Assembly: GCF_005239225.2 (NCBI RefSeq)
Contig: NC_133287.1
Location: 67,001-131,000, forward strand
Direction of reading: 5' to 3'
DNA length: 64,000 bases
DNA from: Populus alba
Taxonomy: Eukaryota > Streptophyta > Magnoliopsida > Malpighiales > Salicaceae
Shown here: positions 54,601-64,000 of the stretch, piece after piece
Layout of the letters: the number at the start of each line of letters is the position of its first letter
Position numbering within the stretch: position 1 is the first letter of the stretch
The notes under the pieces: generated by a model
Told to the model about the DNA's origin: nothing
The model's input: the letters and a program-made list of their open reading frames with translations, nothing else
The model's database searches: none
Program-made: the position numbers and the translations under genes

Positions 54601-57600
54601 ACTCAAGATGTAATGAAAACAATCTAGGTTTTCCTTGTCTATTTTTTTGCTAGCTCAATACTAAATTTTTCACTAGAATGAATCTATCCTCTACAAGGAA
54701 TCCAAAAGTTTTGTATTTTTTTAAAAAACACATTGAACTCACAAGTAGTGATCATGAGAACAAAAAGTACTATTGCTAAATGGGGCTAAAAAAGAAAAAA
54801 AAATTGTGATGGGATTCCATAAAGAGAACACATTAATCAAGTGGACAAGTCATCTAAAGAGAAAAGAGCAAAGCATGTCAAAAGGAAAAGTAGAATATTT
54901 TTTTGGAGAATTTAATATAGTGTTTGGAAGCATTGTAAACATAATGTTTACTTGAAAAAAGATATTAAATATATTTTTTTTGTAAGTTTTTTTCAATGGT
55001 TGTGATCAAGGTTGTAAAAAATATTTTTTTTGACACGACACGAAAAATACAATATAAACTCGGATCGTAAAATTGAATCATAAAATCGTAAGTAATTTTT
55101 TAAAAACTAATTATATATTGATAATTTTAGCTAAGAAATTAAATTATATTAAAATCTAATAAAATGAGTCAACAATATTATAATCAATGAGTGATCTAAA
55201 TAAAATGAGAGAGATAAATAGTATGAATCAATAAATTAATGACATGGAGAAATAAAAATTCTCAGAATAAAATTTCTCAATACACGAAAATCACTGAAAA
55301 GTAGGAAGCACACATAAACCTAGTGATGACCTGGTTGTTCCCATCACAATAAGTCTTGATAGACCCATTTTGGGTTTTAAGCTACTGAGTTTAAATTAAT
55401 AATTAACTAACATAAATTCAATAATGAAATAAACCTCTAAACAATGTCTAATGCGCTTGAAAAAAATAAAAATAAAAATGATTATTTAAAAATAAATAAA
55501 TAAATAATAAAAAATAGAATAATAAAAAAAGTCTTTATGTTAAAATTCCTTAATGTAGCCTGATTCTCCAATTTTTGCATATTCTTGGCAGATTTGAGTC
55601 ATGATTTCAAACATCTCTAATTTTTGGGCCTACGATATATAGTTAGAAAGTTTCAGATGTCTAGTTTCTATCCTAACTTCAATCAAAGTAAAATTATACC
55701 GGTAACTCTAGATATGTCCCAAACAGTGCACGAAGGTATTGTTTGACATATTTGATAATATTAGTTTATTAACTTTGAGCATCTAAAATATTATGTTCCT
55801 TAACTCCATTTGACTTGAAAATTTATCACAATATATTTTCATGTATCTAATATTTTTTTGTAAAATTTCAACTTTATCTAATAAATGGTTTGAAAGATAT
55901 GCTCAATCTCGCAAAACTAGTTAGTAGACATTTTAAGGCTAAATTTGAACCTGACTTGGTTCATACTTCCTATCACAAATTTCATAAACTCGTAATATCG
56001 AATTGAGTTTGCTAATTTTACTAATTTTGCATGAGTTAAGTCTGATTTTACCGGTTTTGAGTTTTTAGTTCGATTTAGCACGTTAAATATGATGCTACCC
56101 AATTTTTGACCCATCTTTTTGATAAAATTTTCAAACAATTAAAAAAAATAGCAAAAACAATGAAAATCCAAAACAATATGTTTTTTTTAATATATTTATA
56201 TTGTTTTTAGCATTTTCAACATTATCTCAAAAGATTTAAATTTTCAAAGGTTTTTTTAACACATTCGACTTTTCACTTGTTATTTTTAAAATAATTGATT
56301 TTTCTCATTGAGTTGACGTTGATATTGCTTATCTTTAAAAAGAAAAAAGAAAAAAGAAAAATCAAAATTTACAAAAAAAATAAAAATTGAGGGACCATAT
56401 TTGAAGACCAAACAATATTTTGGCTATAAATATGAGTCTCTATGACACAAAATGTGTGTGTGGGGGGGTAATTTTGCACATTTGAAGGGAATACAAAAAC
56501 CCCTAACCCTAAAAACCCTTCTCTTTCAAACCAGTCTGCCGCCCCCCACTTGGCAAAATAAAAAGTGCAGTCGCACTCCCCTAGCTTTGGATTTTCTTCT
56601 TCCTTGGCCGCTCCCTATCTCCACCACTCCCCGAATCGTCCCTCTCCATCGTCCCTCTCTTCTCTCAACCTCCCCTCACAAAGAACCAACCAAAGCCGCT
56701 GTTCTTGCCTGCTTTGGGAATTTTGCTCCCACAACCATTTTTCACCCCGAATCTCCACCACTCCCCCTTAAACCAAAGCCTCACTCTCCCCTCACCTCAG
56801 TAAATATGTCCTTCCATCTTCTTTCTCAACCTCAAGACGCCCCCTTCACCAGATCTCCTTTCTTACAATCGGTCACAAACCCATGGTCTTCCCTCTTAAC
56901 CGCTACCTCTCTCTCAGCCTCCCAACACACCACAGATGTCTTCACTTGAACCGGCCACCCGAACTAGCCGCCAGCTCACCAAGACCAAAAAGAGGGCAGA
57001 ACCGTTCTCCCTCACTCTCTCCTCTTACTGGCCATTTCAACTTCTTCTTCTCCATCGCCGATCGAATCAAGCCTCCCTTCCATTTAGCCACCAACAGCTG
57101 CACAGACACGACAAAAACTCAGCCATCGGTTACCCCTTGGACATACTGTTGACTACCTGAAACAAAGAAGAAGGTGAAACGGAAAAGAAAAAAAAAGATA
57201 TACAGAAGAAACAGATTTAAAAAAAAAAAGGAAGACCGAGAGTGGATCTGAAAAAGGAAAGAAAAAGTAAAATTGATTGTTTTGTGTATTTTTCTACTTT
57301 TTGCAGGTCACGAAGATCCTCATCGTTGGCAGGGAAGTGAAGAGGGGAGGAAGTCGTGCCACATCCCCTTGGTTTCTTGGATTTTCCAGCGGCGACGCGT
57401 GAACCCACGCGTTACCAACGGTGGCGATGTGTGTAGAAGACACGCTGCCACTATTTTTGCAGCTTAGAAGTCTTTCCAGCACTACTCTGAATTTTGGGGG
57501 GTTTATTTTGTAAATTTTAAATTGTTTAATGTACTATTTGTTTAGTTTTGAATTTTTGTAATTTGTAGTGTGCAAAATGCAGATGTAAAAAAAAAATATA

Positions 57601-57766
57601 TATATAGCATAGGTCACTGTTTTTATTTTTATTTTTTGTATGAATGTTTTTTTATGATAAAGCCGCAAAGCCAAAAGAAGAATTTAATGTTTTGATTTGC
57701 TCACGGTTAAGAATTATAAACTTACATGTAAATCGTATTTCTAATATCCAATGAAAAGACAGAAAT
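54601..57766. other. LTR-element-like sequence, no secure gene
   Basis: AT-rich to 56400. A TATA-like ggctataaatatgag lies at 56422-56436, followed by a C-rich leader with aacccctaaccctaaaaacc words, as in plant LTR leaders. The C-rich section 56500-57150 yields open frames rich in Pro, Ser and Leu in two frames at once, which argues against coding. A GC-rich block at 57300-57470 has cgacgcgtgaacccacgcg, again typical of LTRs. The ends of an element could not be fixed. Confidence 0.45.
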
Positions 57767-57872
57767 TGTCAAACCCTTATTCAAAATGACTGGAACTCGG
57801 ACAAGGAAGGAATCTATCCTTTGATAAGAGAGAACCAAACCTCTTACTGTCTTACAAGGGAGGAACATAATC
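57767..57872 (+). repeat. 105-bp direct repeat, copy 2
   Basis: Matches 45868-45975; both contain aaggaaggaatctatccttt and gagagaaccaaacctcttac. Confidence 0.8.
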
Positions 57873-57963
57873 AAAACTTCTATAAGGATTTATTTAGTCA
57901 ATGGCAGTTAGCTTTTCCACTCTTATGCTTGTGTATCATTTAATGTCATTATAGCCTGATCAT

Positions 57964-58260
57964 GTTACCGACTTCTGTAAGAAAAATAAGTTACAGCTAG
58001 TTATTAAGGCACATGAATGCGTCATGGATGGGTTTGAACTGTTTGTCCAAGGTCAATTGATCACTCTATTTTCTGCTGCTACCTATTGGGGTAAGGTAAA
58101 GTGCTCAAGTTTTCTCCTGTTAAAGTCCAATTTGAATCCTAATATGATGTATTCATCCATGGACTGCAAATAATGTTGGAGCTATACTTGTACTTGCAGT
58201 GGTTTGGTTGTGGTTCCTAAATTAATTCTCCGGGACGTCATTGATGATAAATGGATGCAG
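57964..58260 (+). pseudogene. BSL/BSU1-like Kelch phosphatase pseudogene fragment
   Basis: Frame 57964-58090 reads VTDFCKKNKLQLVIKAHECV then MDGFELFVQGQLITLFSA and ends TYWG before GTAAGG. This is the C-terminal catalytic block of the plant PPP phosphatases with Kelch domains (BSU1/BSL), which act in brassinosteroid signalling; the usual block ends NYCG. After an intron, 58163-58260 reads TANNVGAILVL, shifts frame by one base, then continues GLVVVPKLILRDV and ends DDKWMQ before GTAAGA, as in the family (GLVVVPKLI ... DTWMQ). Altered residues (TYWG for NYCG), a lost acceptor AG, a frameshift and missing neighbouring exons mark a dead fragment. It sits directly before LTR-type repeats. Confidence 0.82.
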
Positions 58261-58559
58261 GTAAGACTTGTAGCATTTCAATGTTGGAAATACCGCTTGG
58301 TAGCCGCAAATCTGGAAAATTGATCCCTTAGCCAGCTTCTAATTGTTTCCTCTATGTTTATGTTGTCTTTCAAGAGCTTAAAATCCAAAGACCACCAACC
58401 CCAACACAGGGTCACCCTCAACCTGACCCTGACAAAAACTGGCGTACATATTGTTGCACGTGTGCGGCGTCGCGGCGATCGTCCACCTTTAAGGAAAAAA
58501 ATTATTATGGAATATGGTTTATTCCTGGAAAATGTGTAGAGATAAGGAATTATTGTCTC

Positions 58560-58730
58560 TTATCAGTAAAATATGGAATAAGAGTCACCACCTAGTATTC
58601 TGGTCACTAAGAACCCTAACAGGTCTCAGAGATCGGGTACGAAGATTGGTTGCGTAAAGGGAAGGTATTAGCATCCCAACTACGCCCTACCTAAGGTAAG
58701 CTGCATTGTTTTGTCTGATAAAATCTAAAG
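58560..58730 (+). repeat. Conserved LTR-element module, copy 3
   Basis: Contains gtcaccacctagtattctgg, ggtcactaagaaccctaac, ggttgcgtaaagggaaggta and tacctaaggtaagctgcatt. The minus strands of 26920-27110 and, more weakly, 13740-13990 carry the same words in the same order. I recall this module from untranslated regions of large plant Ty3/gypsy elements. Confidence 0.6.
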
Positions 58731-59126
58731 TCTTGTTGTGGTTTCTAATTGTCTGTCCATTTACGGTTTAAGAAAAGTCCTCATCTGTAAGGAGATCCTT
58801 ATCTTATCGGGTAAAAACCTAACTATTCTAAGTCATCAAAAGAAAAAATATCTTTTTAATATCGAGAATATATTTTACATATAAATTCATAATCCTTGAT
58901 ACTAAAATCAAACAAAATAAAAATTTTTGTTGTTTTTGAAATTTTGGCCAATGTTCTCTTCACTTTAATAAACTGGTTTTTAAAGCCAAAATGCATGCTA
59001 AAACATTGTTTTTTGGTGTATGAAAAATACAATATGATTTTTTAGCTTTGAGACACTTGGCCGTATGCACAAAAACATTTTTTCTCTCTTTTTTCATATT
59101 TTTTTGTATTTTTTGAAGTTTTGACG

Positions 59127-59767
59127 AAAACCAGGTATTTTAATACCAGATTTAGTATTTTTAACGACATAAAATACAGACCGATATTAAACAAAATGAC
59201 ATAAAAAGAAATACGCGGAAAAATTTTAAAAATTAAAAAACAAGTGTAGCATTTTTTTTGAAATGGGCTAGCCAGGCCCATCTACATGGGTTGGGCCGAA
59301 CCTGGCCCAACTATATGGGTTGGGCTCAAGGCTAGCCCACCACAACTGGTTACTATGCATGAGTACAGTAACCAACTTCACCTTGCCTGCAGAGACTTGC
59401 ATTGTGCACGTTTTGCATGGCGAGGGAAGAAAAGAAAGCAAAAGAACGATATTAAGCAAAACCAGGTATTTTAATACCAGATTTTGTATTTTTAACGACA
59501 TAAAATACATACCGATATTAAACAAAATGACATAAAAATAAATACGTAGAAAAATTTTAAAAATTTAGAAACAAGTGTAGCATTTTTTTTGAAAGGGGTT
59601 AGCTAGGCCCAACTACATAGGTTGGGCTCAACCTGGCCCAACTACATGAGCCCAGCCCACCACAACTGGTTACTATGCATGAGTACAGTAACCAAATTCA
59701 CCTCGCCTGCAGAGACGTGCACTGTGCACGTCCTGCATGGTGAGGGAAGAAACGAAAGCAAAAGAAA
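59127..59767 (+). repeat. Tandem duplication, 331-bp period
   Basis: Copy 1 is 59127-59457 and copy 2 is 59458 to about 59767. Both start aaaaccaggtattttaatac and include ggttactatgcatgagtaca and a gcaaaagaa end. Copy 2 is followed by a pyrimidine-rich leader to 60050. Confidence 0.85.
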
Positions 59768-60199
59768 AAGGGGGCAGTGTTTACCTGGAGAGGCGGCGAC
59801 GCCGGTGACTACTGGTGGCAGTGGATGCGGCAGGGGCAGTGGTTCTTCTTCTCCCCTGTTTTCTGCTCTATTTTTTTTTTCTTCTTCTCTTTCTCTCTTC
59901 TTCTTTATTTTTATGTTCTTTCATCCTCTTCGGGTCTTATTTTTTTTCTTTGTTTTGGTCTTTCCTGACCTTCTATGCTCTCTCTCGATTTTTCTTTTCT
60001 ATTGTCTCTCTCTCGGTCCCTCGGTCTCTCTCTGTTTTTTTTTATTATTATTTTTTATGCGGGGACCCAAAAATGGGTTACAACAGTTGCCCCCCTCTTT
60101 ACAATGCTTACGGAGCAGTGATTTTGCATAGTAAGTGTTGTAAAGATAAACAAAATTGGTCTTCCAAAATTAGTCTTCTCAAAATTTGGTTGACCTAAA

Positions 60200-60890
60200 A
60201 CTTCAACCGGACCCAAAGTCCTGTGTGTGGTTGGGCTAAATTGAGATTCCTTCCACTAATTCCCTTTAACTAGAACCCAAAATACTATGTGTGTGGTTAG
60301 GATAGACTTAGATTGCTTTCGTCAATCCCCTCTAACCAGAACTAAAATCCTACGTGTGTGGTTATGATAGACTGAGATTCCTTTCGCCAATCCCCTCTAA
60401 TTAGAACCAAAACCCTATATGGTTAGGATAGACTGAGATTCCTTTCGCCATTCCCCTCTAATTAGAACCAAAACCCTATATGGTTAGGATAGACTGAGAT
60501 TCCTTTCGCCAATCCCCTCTAACCAGAACCAAAAACCTATATGGTTAGGATAGATAGAGATTCCTTTCGCCAATCCCCTCTAACCAGAACCAAAATCCTA
60601 TGTGGGTGGTTAGGATAGACTGAGATTCCTTTCGCCAATCCCCTTTAACCAGAACCAAAATCCTACGTGTGGTTAGGATAGACTGAGATTCCTTTCACCA
60701 ATCTCCTCTAACCATAACCAAAACCAATCCCCTCTAACCATAACCAAAATCCTACGTGTGGTTAGGATAGACTGAGATTCCTTTTGCCAATCCCTTCTAA
60801 CCAGAACCAAAATCCTATGTGGGTGGTTAGGATAAACTGAGATTCCTTTCGCCAATCCCCTCTAATCAGAACCAAAATCCTATGTGTTCA
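60200..60890 (+). repeat. Tandem array, about 60-65-bp period
   Basis: Ten to eleven units: ggttaggatagactgagatt, cctttcgccaatcccctct, aaccagaaccaaaatcctat. The later units are the most alike, so the array was recently homogenised. Frames through it on the minus strand are by-products. Confidence 0.92.
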
Positions 60891-60904
60891 AACTCTTTGT
60901 TTTT

Positions 60905-61249
60905 TTGAAGAAAGATGGTCTATTTTCACAGGCGACCTACCCACACACTCACACTTACCCTGGTCTATTTTCATGGGCGACCTGCCCACACATACTCAAA
61001 GTGGTCTATTTTCAGGGGCGTCCAACCCACACACTCACGCTTACACTAGTCTATTTCATGGGCGACCTGCACAAACATAAAAGGAAGGAGTGGTATCATT
61101 GTAAAGGGTGACCTACCCAGGTGAAGGAATGGTCTCATTGTAATGGGTGACCTACCCAGATAAAAAACATGGAGAATGGTTGAATTGTAATGGGTGACCT
61201 ACCCAAATGGAAAAAGAAATAGTGGTCATGTTGTGATGGGTGACCTACC
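60905..61249 (+). repeat. GGGTGACCTACCC tandem array, left part
   Basis: First about four units with ggtctattttcatgggcgac then ctgcccacacac, then units with ggtctcattgtaatgggtga then cctacccagataaaa. Both share a near-palindromic GGG(T/C)GACCT(A/G)CCC core. The array is split at 61249 by a solo LTR and resumes at 62705. Confidence 0.88.
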
Positions 61250-62704
61250 TGATTAGTACTTAAAAGTGCATGTTTATCAAGGTTTTATATCATCATTTTG
61301 CACTTGAAGTATCAATAACTCCTTAACTAAAACATGTTTTATAATAACAAGTTTGATACTATAAGATACCTTAATTTATGGTAAATGTTCATCTTAAATG
61401 CAGGCCTATCACATAAATAAAAGGATTGAATGATGAGTTTAAGTATTGAAAGTGAAAGGACAAAGAGATGACCAAACTTAGAAAAGAGATGTTGGTGCAG
61501 TCCAAACCGGAACATTTCTCGGTAATTGGATCATATCTAGAGCTCTAGATCTCGGATTTAGGTCCGTTTTATATGGATGGAAAGGTAAGAAAAAGGCCTA
61601 CAACTTTCATGAGGAGCCCAAGATTTAAAAAGGCCGTTTTGAAGTCTAAATTGAAGGAACAACGAAGAAGTCCGAAGCTGTCCTGCAGCCCAGACACTAT
61701 TTAGTGTTCAGCCTATATCTTGAGTTAGCAATGACGTCTTGTTCAGACAAGAAGATAAGGATTGTCACCAAGTCAAGATGTGGCCACCCACTCATCAATT
61801 AGTCAACAAATCAATAGTTCCAAATTTTGGCCTATAAAAGGAGGCACTTACCATGTATTGAGGCATCTTGGTTTCCAGATCAAGATCATGCTCTTGCTTT
61901 CTCTCTTTGTATTGCTTATGTTTTGCTTTCATTAATATCAAGTTTATGCACTTCATTTCCTTTCCTTTACTTAGTTAATTTCTTTCTCATTTATGTTCTT
62001 ATCTAGTTCATTTATGTTTCTTTCTTTCATTATGTTTAGCTAAGTTAATTATGTCAAGGTGAAAAGGGTACACTAATGGTGTAAGAATAAGTATAATATA
62101 AACTCAACATGGACCTTAATGTTGGATACTAACATGTTTTATATTTGTTATCTTGTTCACTTTTAATACTTTGCTTGTTAAATGGTTAATCTAGATTTAT
62201 GTTGTATAACACTTGGTACAACAAATACTTGGCACTTTCATAGCCTATACTGTATGGTATAACCGACACCTGAGCTATGAAAGAAACTTGATTTGTTCTT
62301 AACATAAGTTATAATCATGAATGACTGCCAACATTTACAAGTATTAGTTTTATTCGAATAAGATAACTAATGTAATCATGTTAACTATTTATAATCTGAT
62401 TGGAACCTCCTTTATGTGTGGTTTCCAATTGAGTAATAAAAGTTTATACTATACTTGTTTGAAGTACCATTAGTGGATCCTCTAACCTTGACATTTGTTT
62501 TTATCATTGTTTAATCCTTACATCAATTTTACATCTCAAAGCTCTCTTTATTATTACTATTACTATTACTATTATTGTTATTATTATTGTTATTGTTGTT
62601 GTATTGTTATTTATAATTTATATAATTAACCTCTCTGTGGTTCGACCCCGGTCTCGCCGGGTTATTTATTACTTTGACAAGATATCAAGCTTTTGGTCGT
62701 GTCA
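61250..62704 (+). mobile_element. Solo LTR, 1455 bp (TGATTAGT...GTGTCA)
   Basis: Starts TGATTAGTAC, ends GGTCGTGTCA, flanked by a perfect 5-bp duplication CTACC (61245-61249 and 62705-62709) derived from the array word cctaccc. The TATA-like cctataaaagg at about 61832-61842 and the microsatellite (TTA/TTG)n at 62548-62615 are internal. No coding region, so it arose by LTR-LTR recombination. Confidence 0.93.
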
Positions 62705-62935
62705 CTACCCAAGTGAAGGAATGGTCTCATTGTAATGGGTGACTTACCCAGATAAAAACATGGAGAATTGGTCAATTGTTATGAGTGACCTACCCAAATG
62801 GAAAAGAGGAAGAGTGGTCGTGTTGTAATGGGTGACCTATCTAGGTGGAGGAATGGTCTCATTATAATGGGTGACCTACCCAGATAAAAACATGGAGAAT
62901 TGGTCGAATTGTAATGGGTGACCTACCCAAAAATT
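62705..62935 (+). repeat. GGGTGACCTACCC tandem array, right part
   Basis: Continuation of the array at 60905-61249 with units gaatggtctcattgtaatgg then gtgacctacccagat, about 55-60 bp. Confidence 0.88.
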
Positions 62936-63154
62936 GGATGGCGAGGGCTCAAAGGCGCACTCGAAAGGAGGTAGGGTTAGAAAACGCATTACCCAAGAGG
63001 TAAGGGCTTAAAGGCGCACTCAAAAGGAGGTGAGGGCACAAAGGTGCACCCAAAAGGAGGTAAGGTTAGAAAACACACTGCCCAAGTGGTGAAGGCTCAA
63101 AGGCTCACTCAAAATGAAGGAGAGGGCTAAAAGGCGCACTCAAAAGGAGGTAGG
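62936..63154 (+). repeat. Tandem array of gagggctcaaaggcgcac type
   Basis: Units of 30-50 bp containing ggctcaaaggcgcactc, aaaaggaggtagg and ttagaaaacgcactgccca. It follows directly on the previous array. Confidence 0.82.
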
Positions 63155-64000
63155 TGATTAGTACTTAAAAGTGCATATTTATCAAGGTTTTATATCATCA
63201 TTTTGCACTTAAAGTATCAATAACTCCTTAACTAAAACATGTTTTATAATAACAAGTCTAATACAATAAAATGCCTTAATTTATGGTAAATGTTCATCTT
63301 AAATGTAGGTCTATCACATAAATCAAAGGATTGATTAATGAATTCAACTACTGAAATTTGTGAAGATAAAGAGAGGGTGACACTTAGAAAATAGATGTTG
63401 GTGTAGTCCAAACTGGAACACTGTTCGGTAATTGGGTCATATCTCGAGTTCTAGATGTTCAAATGACCTCACCTTTTTACACAGATTCAGACATAGGCCT
63501 ACAACTTTCATGTTTTCATCAAGATCTAAGAAGGCCATTTTCAAGTCCAAATTATAGCAACAACGGAGAAGTCCGAATCTGTCCTGCAGCCCAAACACTG
63601 TTCAGTGTTTGGCCCATATCTGGAGTTCTAAAAGTCCAAATGACCTCCATTTTTTTTCCTGGAAAGCTGAGTCAATTTCCTACAACTTTCATGTTTTCCA
63701 GTGGACCCAGTTCGGATGGTAGAATTTTTTTTTTATTCAGAGAAGAAGATAAGGATTTTCACCAAGTCAAAAGTTGGCCACCCACTCAACAATTATTTAT
63801 CAAATCAATAATTCCGAATTTTGGCCTATAAAAGGAGGCATTTGCCATGCATTTGGGGGCTTGGCTGTTCAGATCAAGTTCATGCCCTTTATTTCTCTCT
63901 TTATATTTTTTTTTTGTAATTTTTAAGTTTTGCTTTCATTAATATCTTGTTTATGCTTTTCATTTCCTTTCCTTTACTTAGTTAACTTGTATTTTCTTTA
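63155..64000 (+). mobile_element. Second TGATTAGT-type LTR, cut by the window edge
   Basis: Starts TGATTAGTACTTAAAAGT and matches the solo LTR at 61250 for the remaining length of the window, with differences including a section repeating the ctacaactttcatg word (63500 and 63680). The five bases before it are GTAGG. Whether it is a solo LTR or the 5' LTR of a full element cannot be seen. Confidence 0.85.

Noticed and set aside
56452..57160. Open frames up to 165 codons, rich in Pro, Ser and Leu
   Set aside because: Several overlapping frames are open at once in C-rich DNA after a TATA-like LTR leader, with no domain pattern. This is composition, not a gene.
59622..60198. Open frames of 127-169 codons with Phe/Ser/Leu runs
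   Set aside because: They lie in a 331-bp tandem duplication and its pyrimidine-rich leader, overlap in three frames, and have no protein-like pattern.

Overview
The window is plant nuclear DNA: AT-rich, with intron-containing genes, CpG-poor decayed coding sequence and dense LTR retrotransposons. A tRNA-derived SINE family, a Kunitz inhibitor gene and the general repeat style suggest a woody eudicot, most likely Salicaceae (Populus/Salix). That assignment is from recall, not from a search.

Only four loci look like intact protein genes: a six-exon, seven-bladed RCC1-family gene (4908-8367, +), an intronless cytosolic ribosomal protein eL34 copy (12625-12984, -), an intronless Kunitz-type protease inhibitor (16330-16929, -) and an intronless acyl-activating enzyme/CoA ligase with a peroxisomal C-terminus (35791-37455, +). 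Two decayed host genes are also readable. One is the DHR2 end of a SPIKE1-like DOCK-family GEF (1357-2201, -), cut by a Ty1/copia element whose 3' end forms the left edge of the window. The other is a BSL-type Ser/Thr phosphatase fragment (57964-58260, +).

The remainder is layered repeats. 0-1.36 kb: copia 3' end and LTR. 10.4-11.3 kb: 60-bp minisatellite. 13.4-16 kb: small tandem array and a hAT transposase pseudogene. 18.9 kb: short SINE copy. 19.1-26 kb: an LTR-type repeat split by a chromovirus-type Ty3/gypsy element, whose 5' LTR is itself split by a 900-bp terminal-inverted-repeat element. 26.8-29.9 kb: degenerate repeats. 30.8-32.2 kb: a short gag-only LTR element with perfect target duplication. 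34.2-34.5 kb: CpG-rich 34-bp minisatellite. 37.6-39.6 kb: a 734-bp tandem duplication and a full-length SINE. 39.8-44.6 kb: a CACTA transposon remnant split by a 2.65-kb solo LTR. 46.6-47.3 kb: two head-opposed LTR fragments. 47.65-51.23 kb: a giant inverted repeat. 52.9-54.6 kb: a second 60-bp minisatellite, related to the first but inverted. 58.4-64 kb: LTR-retrotransposon untranslated sequence made of several tandem arrays, interrupted by a 1455-bp solo LTR and by another copy of that LTR.

The host genes do not form a pathway or operon; they are single genes between repeats. The observations most worth following are the giant foldback, the paired 60-bp minisatellites, the conserved module found at three loci, the dated nest of insertions, and the two decayed host genes. 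All family assignments come from reading the sequence and from recall; no search was run.
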